6,780 nucleotides of DNA from an uncultured Acetatifactor sp. (GTDB lineage: Bacteria > Bacillota > Clostridia > Lachnospirales > Lachnospiraceae): NCBI GenBank assembly GCA_910589655.1, contig CAJUTJ010000071.1, positions 1 to 6,780 on the forward strand, in the 5' to 3' direction. Below, piece after piece: positions 1-6,779 of the stretch; positions within the stretch are counted from its first letter, which is position 1, and the number at the start of each line of letters is the position of its first letter. The position numbers were made by a program, and so were the translations under genes. Under the pieces are notes generated by a model. That model was not told where the DNA came from. It did not search any database and saw only the letters and a program-made list of their open reading frames with translations.

Positions 1-43
1 ATGTGAATTCCTCCTATGCCTTATTATAACACACAATGGCATA
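1..43 (-). promoter_or_regulatory. Probable leftward promoter and ribosome binding site for a gene at the left edge
   Basis: Read on the minus strand, an extended -10 box TGTTATAAT lies at 31 down to 23, followed by a full AGGAGG at 15 down to 10. After a 7-base spacer comes AT at 2-1, which would become an ATG start if the base just outside the window is a C on the plus strand. No good -35 box is visible, which suits an extended -10 promoter. The transcript would begin at about 16-17, so the leader is very short. The inverted repeat TATGCC (15-20) / GGCATA (38-43) brackets the -10 box, with half-sites 23 bp apart, and could be an operator. The gene itself is not in the window, so this is inferred from signal spacing alone. 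Confidence 0.4.
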
Positions 44-74
44 AAATAACATACATAAACACAAAATATTTGAC

Positions 75-100
75 AAAAAAGAAGCCTTTTTTCAAGGCTT
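75..100 (-). terminator. Hairpin with minus-strand T-tract, possible terminator
   Basis: AAGCCTT (82-88) pairs perfectly with AAGGCTT (94-100) around a 5-base loop. On the minus strand the stem is followed by a base and then six T's (80 down to 75), the form of an intrinsic terminator. On the plus strand the stem is followed by TCAAGCAC, so forward termination should be poor. All recognised genes to the right run rightward, so a minus-strand terminator here would mainly stop antisense transcription from entering the presumed leftward gene at the edge. It could also be just an AT-rich hairpin. Confidence 0.4.
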
Positions 101-166
101 TCAAGCACTTTTTCTTATATTCAACTGTCAAACTCCCGGGAATCGTAATCATTATAATAAAACAGT

Positions 167-215
167 TTGCGTGTATGAATATGCCGTAGTATACTTACAA
201 TTATACAATGTAGTA
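167..215 (+). promoter_or_regulatory. Promoter and leader of the SHOCT gene, copy 1 of a repeated control region
   Basis: TTGCGT (167-172) and TATACT (190-195) are 17 bases apart and form a plausible sigma-A promoter with a weak -35 box. The stretch 187-215 matches 1421-1449, upstream of the next gene, at 25 of 29 ungapped positions. The TTGC-to-TATA distance is the same in both copies, and both contain TTACAATTA and GTAGTA. That conservation is the main reason to choose this promoter over the consensus TATAAT at 153-158, which lacks a -35 partner. The start codon follows 32 bases after the -10 box, with a G-rich ribosome binding site (AGGGGG, 215-220) 7 bases before it. Confidence 0.6.
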
Positions 216-227
216 GGGGGTGGCAAT

Positions 228-1175
228 ATGGAAGAAGAGAAAAAGGATTTAGATAAAGGTGCCATAGGAATGTGGATGATATTAGGGGGCCTTGCCGGAA
301 TAATTTTGTTGATAGTTCTTGTATATTTGGCTGGTAATATCATAAACGATATTCTGGGTCTGATAGCATCAAGTCTATTGGTGTTTTCACTTCTTTCTAT
401 CTTAGTTGGCATTTTAATGATAATGGAAGAAAACAGCAGTAATAAAACAACAGAAAAAGAACAGTATATAGAGAACATCAATGCATTCCAAGAGGAATAT
501 GATAAATGTGTAGATATGATGGGGATTGTAAAAAGCGATATAGAGATAACATTGCTTGAGTCGGCATTACACTCTTTTGAAGTTGAAATATCACATTATT
601 TATGGGTTGCTGACGACTGCATTCAACTTTTTCCAATGGCAGAATATTATAGGGCATACGAAACAAGTTCAGTGAGCAGACCGGATGTATCAGAGTTACA
701 ACTGAAATCGGTTCCTATTGATTCTATTTTATACTTTGAGGAAATGGGAGAATTGCGTAAATATGCTACTGTATCCGGCGGCGGGACTTCACTGAAGGGA
801 GCTTTATTGGGATATGCCATAGCAGAAGATGTAGGGGCAATTATTGGCAGCAGAGAGCCGATAACGACGAAGATTGTATCGGAAGATGACCGTAGGATTG
901 AACTGGTATATAAAAACAAGGAAGGAGAAATAGAAAATTTAGAATTTAAGCATGATGCATATGATGTATTTAAACAACTGATTCCCCTGAAAGAGTTCAG
1001 GAAAATAGTCAGTTTGAATACGGTTCAAAGCACAAAATCCGGTGCAGTTACTGAAACTCAAAAATCCCAAACAGCAAAAGAAAAACTGAAACAACTAAAG
1101 GAACTAAAAGCCGAGGGATTAATTACGGAAGAAGAATATTCGGAACAAAAAAAGAAGGTATTAGAGTCATTATAA
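228..1175 (+). CDS. Two-pass membrane protein with C-terminal SHOCT domain
   Basis: The protein has 315 residues. After a charged start, hydrophobic segments at about residues 13-36 and 43-66 should form two membrane helices. A soluble region follows. Residues about 160-260 look like a beta-rich, PH-like domain split by a small-residue loop (GGGTSLKGALLGYAIAEDVG, about 184-203, continuing to IIGSR), with two GxxxG spacings, 191/195 and 203/207. Residues 284-315 match the SHOCT motif: KLKQLKELKAEGLITEEEYS followed by a Lys-rich helix. SHOCT is a short C-terminal motif of bacterial and phage proteins, often joined to membrane or PH-like domains; its exact role is poorly known. The ATG at 228 is preferred to an in-frame GTG at 171 because of the ribosome binding site just upstream and because 171 falls inside the promoter. 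The gene has its own promoter and terminator, which suggests phage cargo. The SHOCT and membrane calls are firm; the function is not known. Confidence 0.85.
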   Translation: MEEEKKDLDKGAIGMWMILGGLAGIILLIVLVYLAGNIINDILGLIASSLLVFSLLSILVGILMIMEENSSNKTTEKEQYIENINAFQEEYDKCVDMMGIVKSDIEITLLESALHSFEVEISHYLWVADDCIQLFPMAEYYRAYETSSVSRPDVSELQLKSVPIDSILYFEEMGELRKYATVSGGGTSLKGALLGYAIAEDVGAIIGSREPITTKIVSEDDRRIELVYKNKEGEIENLEFKHDAYDVFKQLIPLKEFRKIVSLNTVQSTKSGAVTETQKSQTAKEKLKQLKELKAEGLITEEEYSEQKKKVLESL

Positions 1176-1189
1176 AAAAAGAAAGCAAG

Positions 1190-1216
1190 AGGCATTCCGC
1201 TGCGGAGTGCTTTTTT
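1190..1216 (+). terminator. Strong intrinsic terminator of the SHOCT gene, copy 1 of a repeated element
   Basis: GCATTCCG (1192-1199) pairs with CGGAGTGC (1203-1210) around loop CTG. All eight positions pair, with one G.U wobble, and six T's follow (1211-1216). An A-rich stretch precedes the stem. It begins 17 bases after the stop codon of the SHOCT gene. The 31-base segment 1191-1221 recurs at 2038-2068 with 26 identical positions, including GATGC after the T-tract. Confidence 0.88.
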
Positions 1217-1234
1217 GATGCCAAAAAAGAAAGG

Positions 1235-1246
1235 GAAGAATTCTTC
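1235..1246. repeat. Perfect 12-bp palindrome GAAGAATTCTTC in the intergenic region
   Basis: GAAGAATTCTTC is a perfect inverted repeat with no spacer, 18 bases after the T-tract of the first terminator. It extends imperfectly to 1232-1249 with one wobble. A palindrome without a loop suits a dimeric DNA-binding protein better than an RNA hairpin, but a 12-mer of this AT content can arise by chance and no second copy is seen in the window. Confidence 0.3.
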
Positions 1247-1334
1247 TCTGATGCTTATGGGATAATGAGGGATGTCTCTGGGAATGAGATGGAGAAGAAG
1301 GAAGGGAGTGGTAGTGTTGTAGGAGGTGAGTAGG

Positions 1335-1394
1335 ATGCAGGAGGGGAATTTGTATGGGGGTAGCAGCAATAGAAAATATGTTCGATTTTCTTGA
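1335..1394 (+). CDS. Possible 19-residue small protein or leader peptide
   Basis: A 19-codon ORF begins with ATG at 1335 and ends with TGA at 1392-1394. It is preceded by a near-perfect ribosome binding site, AGGAGGTGA (1321-1329), 5 bases before the start. The peptide starts MQEGNLYGGS and ends RKYVRFS; it has no membrane segment or motif I recognise. An extended -10-like box TATGGGATAAT (1256-1266) could drive it, though no -35 box is visible. It ends 6 bases before the -35 box of the zinc-ribbon gene. The region is so rich in A and G that ribosome-binding-like sequences arise easily, so this may be chance. Confidence 0.2.
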   Translation: MQEGNLYGGSSNRKYVRFS

Positions 1395-1400
1395 AATTAC

Positions 1401-1449
1401 TTGCACTTGAAGGTGCCGAATAGTATAATTACAATTAAATAAAGTAGTA
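1401..1449 (+). promoter_or_regulatory. Promoter and leader of the zinc-ribbon gene, copy 2 of the repeated control region
   Basis: TTGCAC (1401-1406) and a consensus TATAAT (1424-1429) are separated by 17 bases. The segment 1421-1449 matches 187-215 at 25 of 29 positions. This copy has the better -10 box (TATAAT against TATACT) and should be the stronger promoter. The shared TTACAATTA lies just beyond the -10 box, where the transcript would begin. The gene's start at 1464 follows GGAGGTG (1452-1458) by 5 bases. Confidence 0.72.
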
Positions 1450-1463
1450 ATGGAGGTGGCGGA

Positions 1464-2012
1464 ATGGCGAAAGTTATATGCGAAGCGTGCGAATCGAGTT
1501 TCCCGTTGGAACGAGTAAAGGATTTAAAGGTGTGTCCTGTTTGTGGTGAAAGCCTGTGGGATGAAGAAATTGAAAATGATGATAATGTGGTTGTTGGATC
1601 AAATTCTGATGAATCGGAAAGTGGTTTGATGTATTTTGATGAGATAGCTACATCATATAAAGAATGCCCGGAACTTAATGGGGTACGTGCATATTGTGGG
1701 GAGTGTGGAAAAGGTAATTCTTTAGAACTAGATAAATTTAAAAAACTTGTAGATAAAGAATATGTTATATTAAAGGATAACATTACAGTTACTTGTAGAG
1801 GTTGCGGTAAAGAACATAAACCGAGAAAAATCCTTTACAAACGGAAAGACCATTATGCCCCCCCGCTTCCCCGCTGCCCGGTATGCAATTCAGCCATGCT
1901 AAAAAAGATCACCACAGGGTCAAAGTTCCTTGCGGCGGCAACTATGGGTGCATTTGCGCTCCCATATAACAGCAAGACATTTGAATGTAAGGATTGTGGC
2001 TACCGTTTCTAA
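1464..2012 (+). CDS. Triple zinc-ribbon protein, probable phage cargo
   Basis: The protein has 182 residues and six CxxC knuckles that pair into three probable zinc ribbons: C6/C9 with C24/C27, C78/C81 with C111/C114, and C138/C141 with C175/C178. An acidic, probably disordered linker (about 33-56) separates the first two. Between the knuckles of the third ribbon is a small-residue hydrophobic loop (KFLAAATMGAFALPYNSK, 154-171), and the protein ends CKDCGYRF. That final arrangement resembles a C-terminal ribbon I recall from Firmicute phage and prophage proteins, but I could not search for it. Zinc ribbons bind nucleic acid or protein partners; nothing here fixes the partner, and no catalytic motif is seen. 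The hydrophobic loop could touch a membrane. Base composition changes sharply inside the gene, from about 23% GC (1741-1800) to 57% (1861-1920), suggesting a fused C-terminal module. The start at 1464 is set by GGAGGTG 5 bases upstream. Confidence 0.85.
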   Translation: MAKVICEACESSFPLERVKDLKVCPVCGESLWDEEIENDDNVVVGSNSDESESGLMYFDEIATSYKECPELNGVRAYCGECGKGNSLELDKFKKLVDKEYVILKDNITVTCRGCGKEHKPRKILYKRKDHYAPPLPRCPVCNSAMLKKITTGSKFLAAATMGAFALPYNSKTFECKDCGYRF

Positions 2013-2037
2013 ACCGAATAATCAATCAACCAGAAAA

Positions 2038-2068
2038 GGCATTCCGTTATGGGGTGTTTTTTTGATGC
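2038..2068 (+). terminator. Weakened terminator copy 2 between the zinc-ribbon and tape measure genes
   Basis: GCATTCCG (2039-2046) pairs with TGGGGTGT (2050-2057) around loop TTA, and T's follow to 2063. Compared with copy 1 at 1191-1221 there are five substitutions, all transitions. Every stem position can still pair, but four of eight pairs are now G.U wobbles, against one in copy 1. The stem should therefore be much less stable and may allow read-through into the tape measure gene, for which no separate promoter is visible. Confidence 0.65.
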
Positions 2069-2081
2069 AGAAAAATATATT

Positions 2082-2090
2082 AAGGAAGGA
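2082..2090 (+). promoter_or_regulatory. Ribosome binding site that sets the tape measure start
   Basis: AAGGAAGGA lies 9 bases before the ATG at 2100 and is the only ribosome-binding-like sequence in the 87-base gap after the zinc-ribbon gene. No -10/-35 pair is visible between 2013 and 2099. Confidence 0.7.
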
Positions 2091-2099
2091 AATTAAAGA

Positions 2100-5000
2100 A
2101 TGAGTAATAGTGAATCAAATTTCAGGATTATGCTTCAGGCAATGCTTGACAAGGTTAAGTCCATTGCAAACATCAAATCAGACATAAAGGCAATCGAGCC
2201 TAAACTGCCCAAGGTCAAGATTCAGGGTAAACTGGACAAGACGGCAACACAGAAGGAACTGAATTCTAAAATAAAAACAATCAAACCGAAGGTGAAAGTG
2301 GATGCTGACACCACACAGGCAGAAAAAAAGATCAAAGAGATCGGAAAACAGAAGAATAAGACTACCATTACCCCGACAGTGGACAATACACAGGCGGTAT
2401 CCGGTTTAAAACAGGTGCAGAAGAAAACAAAGACCTTATGGGAACGTTTTACTGCAAACATATTCGGGTCTAATCTTATCCGCATGGGAACCCAGAAAGT
2501 GATACAGGCAGTCAATGAGGCTCTTAGGTCGATAAAGGAACTGGACACTATAAAGACCAATCTCCAGATGGTGTCCGGTACTTCTGATTCGGATGTAAAT
2601 GCCATGATGTCATCCTATAATGCCATGGCAAAGACTTTAAGCTCGACCACCAAGGATGTTGCGGAAGCAGCCAACGAATTTTTGCGTATGGGCGAGAGTA
2701 TTCGGAACACAAATGAGCTGATAAGAAGTTCCCAGATCCTGTCCAAAGTTGGCATGATTGAAAGCGCAGATGCGGCGAGTTACCTTATTTCCAGTTTAAA
2801 GGGATATGAGGTGGCGGCAGAGGATTCCCTTGATATCGTAAGCAAGCTCACCAGCGTTGACTTGGAAGCCGCAGTGTCAGCCGGGGGACTTTCTGAGGCA
2901 TTATCAAAATGTGCAAATATAGCAAGCAATTCCGGCGTTACCATGGATAGGCTGATTGGATATACTGCAACGGTGGGGGAGACTACTCAGAAAAGCATGT
3001 CCGAAGTAGGAAACTCATTTCAGGCACTGCTGAGCAGGATGAATAACATCAAGATCGGCAGATTCATTGATGATGAAACCGGAGAGTCATTATCCGACAC
3101 AGAAGCAGTTTTGAACAAATTGGGAATTCGACTCCGTGATACAGAGAATACTTACCGTAGTTTTGATGATGTACTTGATGATGTCGGGTCTCGCTGGGAA
3201 TCCTTTACAAAAGTAGAGCAGAATGCACTGTCTGTCGCAATTGCTGGCACAAGACAGCGAGAAAATTTTGAAGCCCTCATGAATAACTGGGGAAATGCGT
3301 TAAAATATTCCGAAACTGCTGCAAATAGTGCGGGTTCTGCTCTTGAGCGGTATGGTGTATATCAGGATTCCATTGAAGCCAAGACAAATGAACTGACCGC
3401 CGCACTGGAATCTTTATCCACAAATACAATTTCAGAGGATTTATATTCCGGTATTATAGAAGCAACAACAGGACTTGTTGAATTTCTGGACAAGGCTAAC
3501 CTGTTAAAAGCATCCCTTACCGGACTTGTGGCAATGGGTGTGACAAAAGCGATTGCTTCCATTGGTGCGGGATTTATTACGGCGGCAAAGAGTACGGTAC
3601 AGCTTTCGGCGGCTATGGCTTTGTTTGATAGAGGTCTAGGTGCCGATAATTTAAGGGACATAGGACTTGCATGTAAAGGATTAAATAACAATCAACTTAA
3701 ACTCATACTCTCAACAAAAGGATTAAAAACAGAGCAAAGACTATCTATTTTGGAAGGCATGGGGTTGGAAGAGCAAGAACGAAAGCAAATGCTTACCACC
3801 CTTGGATTTGCTGCAGCCGAAGACAAAGCCACCATGTCCACATTCTCCCTCAAAGGTGCATTTCGATCCCTAGGGGCAACAATAGCAACAAATCCTGTCG
3901 GTCTGATCGTGACAGCAGTAACCATTGCAACAATGGCATTCACAGGTTTTAACAAGGCTATGGAGGAAGTGCGGCAGAAAGCAAAAGAATTAGGCGACTC
4001 CTTCAAGAGTACCAAATCCGACATAGAATCCTACAAATCCCAGATAGAAGATTTATATAAGACAATCAATGACAGTAACTCTTCCATTGAGGATGTAACC
4101 AATGCCCGCCAGACACTTATGTCTGTCCAGAATGAACTGATTGATAAGTTTGGCATGGAAAAAGAAACCATTGAACTGATCACGTCTGCCATCAATGATC
4201 AGTCTGACGCACTGGATATTCTGGTGGGAAAACAATGGCAGGCTGCAAAGAACGAATTCAATGATGTCGGATTTTGGGGAGGAATCGGAAACTGGCTTGA
4301 CGGGTATAAAGATAACATAGAACGTATGGCTGATGAGATGGAAGATGTTTCATTTGCATTTTATATTGAGGGGTTTGGTAGGGATAATAATGGTAACTAT
4401 GGAAAAAATAATGATCTCATTAGGGCTTTAGAAGATGCTGGATTTGCTTATAATTTATATTTTGAACAGTTTAAGGTGTCTGGCGGATTACAAGCTGTTT
4501 ATGATGATATTCTAAAAATACAACGTATTGCAAAAGATTATGATGCGCCTGAAAGCTTTTTAAACAGTTTAACAAAAGCAGCTAATAATGCCAAAGAAAC
4601 GTTGGACAGCTATGGCGCAATGTGGGACAACTACATACTCAATGACCGCATTTTTGAGAATGAGGATCTGGCTGACAGCTGGCATAAAGTAAATGAGGCA
4701 TACTCCGACTACCATGATGCATTTGTCGCTGGTAATCAGGAAGAGATTGAGAGATCATTAGCAGATTATTCTGATTTAATGAATAATGTTTTAAATGATT
4801 CTGATGTAGATGAAAGCGTAAAAGAATATTTCAGGGATATGTATCCTGCTTTACAGGCAGAAGCTGAAAAGTGGGAATTCCATGCGAAGATCCTTCCGGA
4901 GTATGATACCCATGCCTTAAACGGGATGACCAAAGCAGATATCCTTAACATGTTGCAGACGGACGAGCTGCAATATGGAGAACAGACATTCAACTCCATA

Positions 5001-6779
5001 TTAAAAATGGCTTCTGACTATGGAATTATTACTGGCGATAATGCAGAGAAAGTTCAGCAATTACTGGATCTGCTCGTTTTATGGGGCATCTTGCAGGATA
5101 ATATTAATGAAAGCACTGCTGAATATACACCAGATGCGAATATCTCCGTCTCCGACACCATAACCCAACTTAACACCCGCCTAAAGCCTACCTTCGATTC
5201 CCTGAAATCTGCCTATAACGACATCTTCACGGATGACGGTGGATTTGCTCTGGACAGCATAGATATCCTCTCCACCTGTGATTCCATCAAGTCCAAACTA
5301 GATGAACTGAACGAAATAGAAGGCATCACGGTAGACTGCTCTTCCTATATAGATTTTGTCAGGGTACTGGGCAGCACTGAATCAACAGAACAGGACGTAG
5401 AGGGTGCTTTTAATTCCCTTGCAGCATCCATCACCCAGACGGCACTTACCGGGAAAGAGGACTTCGCCACCATGAAAGCCGCCCTTGAAGACTTAGGGGT
5501 AGCCAATAATGAGATTGTTGCATTTGATGCCTTTATCAAAAATACGGAAGCATTGAAAAAGGCGGGGCTTGACCTTGCCAATGCCACAGATGCACAGATA
5601 ACTGCTTTTGCAAATGAAATCGTAGCGGCAGAAAATGTATCACAGGCCATCCAAATGCTGTCCTTCCAAAAGCAGTTATGCCGCCTTCAGGACATGAATA
5701 CTGCCGATGAAATCACAAATCTGCGCACCCTTGCAGAGAACGCAGGATATACAGGCCAGATAATCCGATACCTGACGGAACTGGAGAAGATATATCAGGG
5801 AGTTGCAAATGGCACAATGAACCAGAACTTGATTGATGCCAAACTCAAACGTGCTGAGACTCTGCAAACACTTATTGCGGAAGCCGCATCCAAGGTAGAC
5901 TATAAGCCGTTTGAAAAATCGGCCGCCAAAGCCGGTGCATCCGCAGGCAAAGCGGCAGGTGAGTCATTTGAGGATGCATTAAAAGACGAACTCTCCAGCC
6001 TCAACAGCGTCATCAGCTATATCGGTGACGTGATAGGCGACCAGATTGATTTATTTGAGGAACAGAAGGATGCCGCCATTAAAGCCCTCGAAGCCGAAAA
6101 AGAAGCCGCTGAGGAAGCACTGGAAGCCGAGAAGGAATTAATACAGGGAAAGATTGATGCAAAACAGGCTGAGATTGATGCCATTGAGGAAGCCGCGGAG
6201 GCGAGGAAAGATGAACTGGATCTGCAGAAGGCTCAGTATGAACTGGAACGGATGCAGAACCAGAGAACCATCCTGCAATATTCCGAAAGCAAAGGTATGC
6301 ATTATGTGACAGACACCAAAGAAGTCCGTGAAGCAAAAGAAGCCGCCACAGAAGCAGAAGAAAACATCCGGACAGCCGGAATGGAGAAAGAAATCTCCGG
6401 CTTGAACGACGCCATGGACATCCTTGACAGGAAAATAGAGGAATCCGGTAAATACTACGATTCCCTGATAGATCAGGCCGAGAAATACTGGGACAGCCTG
6501 ATCAAAGGGCTTGAAGATTATAAGCTCCGCTGGCAGGAACTGACAGAAATCGAAGAACAGGCCAAGATGGAAACCGCGCTCAGGAACCTCGGGATTACAA
6601 CGGACAATATATTAAGCATGTCCGAATCTGCATTCCAGTTGTCGGACGGCAAATTGAGGGAGAAGCAAACAGCGAATTATTTTTCTGACATTTATCCCAT
6701 TGACTGCGCAGTGCTGTCTGCAAATGCACAATCCTGCCCAAAATGCTGCACGTTGTTGCCGGTATTGCTTTCCGCCTGA
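2100..6779 (+). CDS. Phage tail tape measure protein, TP901 type, with abnormal C-terminus
   Basis: This 1,559-residue protein is a tail tape measure protein: it sets tail length during siphovirus assembly and helps DNA pass into the cell. Residues 37-107 hold three short beta-strand/helix repeats. About 120-440 is the conserved PhageMin_Tail/TP901 core, rich in helices, with segments such as AANEFLRMGES and VAIAGTRQRENFEALM. Hydrophobic stretches at about 471-510 and 591-617 match the membrane-active segments usual in these proteins. A coiled coil follows at about 620-665, then a long helical region. Residues 1318-1513 are a charged coiled coil with 11-residue units at 1329-1361 and segments such as YELERMQNQRTI. 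No peptidase or lysozyme domain is seen. From residue 1514 the sequence changes: 4 cysteines in the last 46 residues against 5 in the first 1,513, and the coiled-coil character is lost, so the natural C-terminus is probably disrupted. GC falls to about 30% at 4380-4560, suggesting recombination. The family call is firm. Confidence 0.93.
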   Translation: MSNSESNFRIMLQAMLDKVKSIANIKSDIKAIEPKLPKVKIQGKLDKTATQKELNSKIKTIKPKVKVDADTTQAEKKIKEIGKQKNKTTITPTVDNTQAVSGLKQVQKKTKTLWERFTANIFGSNLIRMGTQKVIQAVNEALRSIKELDTIKTNLQMVSGTSDSDVNAMMSSYNAMAKTLSSTTKDVAEAANEFLRMGESIRNTNELIRSSQILSKVGMIESADAASYLISSLKGYEVAAEDSLDIVSKLTSVDLEAAVSAGGLSEALSKCANIASNSGVTMDRLIGYTATVGETTQKSMSEVGNSFQALLSRMNNIKIGRFIDDETGESLSDTEAVLNKLGIRLRDTENTYRSFDDVLDDVGSRWESFTKVEQNALSVAIAGTRQRENFEALMNNWGNALKYSETAANSAGSALERYGVYQDSIEAKTNELTAALESLSTNTISEDLYSGIIEATTGLVEFLDKANLLKASLTGLVAMGVTKAIASIGAGFITAAKSTVQLSAAMALFDRGLGADNLRDIGLACKGLNNNQLKLILSTKGLKTEQRLSILEGMGLEEQERKQMLTTLGFAAAEDKATMSTFSLKGAFRSLGATIATNPVGLIVTAVTIATMAFTGFNKAMEEVRQKAKELGDSFKSTKSDIESYKSQIEDLYKTINDSNSSIEDVTNARQTLMSVQNELIDKFGMEKETIELITSAINDQSDALDILVGKQWQAAKNEFNDVGFWGGIGNWLDGYKDNIERMADEMEDVSFAFYIEGFGRDNNGNYGKNNDLIRALEDAGFAYNLYFEQFKVSGGLQAVYDDILKIQRIAKDYDAPESFLNSLTKAANNAKETLDSYGAMWDNYILNDRIFENEDLADSWHKVNEAYSDYHDAFVAGNQEEIERSLADYSDLMNNVLNDSDVDESVKEYFRDMYPALQAEAEKWEFHAKILPEYDTHALNGMTKADILNMLQTDELQYGEQTFNSILKMASDYGIITGDNAEKVQQLLDLLVLWGILQDNINESTAEYTPDANISVSDTITQLNTRLKPTFDSLKSAYNDIFTDDGGFALDSIDILSTCDSIKSKLDELNEIEGITVDCSSYIDFVRVLGSTESTEQDVEGAFNSLAASITQTALTGKEDFATMKAALEDLGVANNEIVAFDAFIKNTEALKKAGLDLANATDAQITAFANEIVAAENVSQAIQMLSFQKQLCRLQDMNTADEITNLRTLAENAGYTGQIIRYLTELEKIYQGVANGTMNQNLIDAKLKRAETLQTLIAEAASKVDYKPFEKSAAKAGASAGKAAGESFEDALKDELSSLNSVISYIGDVIGDQIDLFEEQKDAAIKALEAEKEAAEEALEAEKELIQGKIDAKQAEIDAIEEAAEARKDELDLQKAQYELERMQNQRTILQYSESKGMHYVTDTKEVREAKEAATEAEENIRTAGMEKEISGLNDAMDILDRKIEESGKYYDSLIDQAEKYWDSLIKGLEDYKLRWQELTEIEEQAKMETALRNLGITTDNILSMSESAFQLSDGKLREKQTANYFSDIYPIDCAVLSANAQSCPKCCTLLPVLLSA
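2208..2420 (+). repeat. Three diverged protein repeats at the tape measure N-terminus
   Basis: Residues 37-61, 62-82 and 87-107 each consist of a short beta-strand (PKVKIQGKLD, KPKVKVDAD, KTTITPTVD), then a T-Q pair (Q51, Q73, Q98) and a lysine-rich helix ending in L/I-x-x-I/V. The Q-to-Q spacing is 22 and 25 residues. DNA similarity is low, so these are old duplications. Such strand-helix repeats are common at the start of Firmicute tape measure proteins. Confidence 0.5.
6084..6182 (+). repeat. Eleven-residue coiled-coil repeats near the tape measure C-terminus
   Basis: Three consecutive 11-residue units (residues 1329-1339, 1340-1350, 1351-1361) begin ALEAEKEAAEE, ALEAEKELIQG and KIDAKQAEIDA. 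The first two share ALEAEKE, although their codons differ at several third positions. An 11-residue period is typical of some coiled coils and has been described in tape measure proteins, where repeat number tracks tail length. Confidence 0.45.

Noticed and set aside
153..158. Perfect TATAAT as the promoter of the SHOCT gene
   Set aside because: No -35-like hexamer lies 16-18 bases upstream, and the element conserved with the second gene's promoter lies further downstream.
171..227. Upstream in-frame GTG start for the SHOCT gene, adding 19 residues
   Set aside because: This stretch overlaps the conserved promoter and leader, lacks a ribosome binding site of its own, and the ATG at 228 has one at the right spacing.
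1218..1265. Short ORFs starting at the ATG right after each T-tract (1218 and 2065); the second overlaps the tape measure start as ATGA
   Set aside because: Both starts follow directly on the T-tract of a terminator with no ribosome binding site, and the two peptides are unrelated, so the shared ATG comes from the repeated GATGC.
1259..1306. G-quadruplex from the G-runs in the purine-rich stretch
   Set aside because: Loops between the runs are about 7, 8 and 21 bases, too long for a confident call.
152..6336. Minus-strand open frames across the three genes
   Set aside because: They lie opposite well-supported genes, have no ribosome binding sites or recognisable motifs, and read as antisense shadows.
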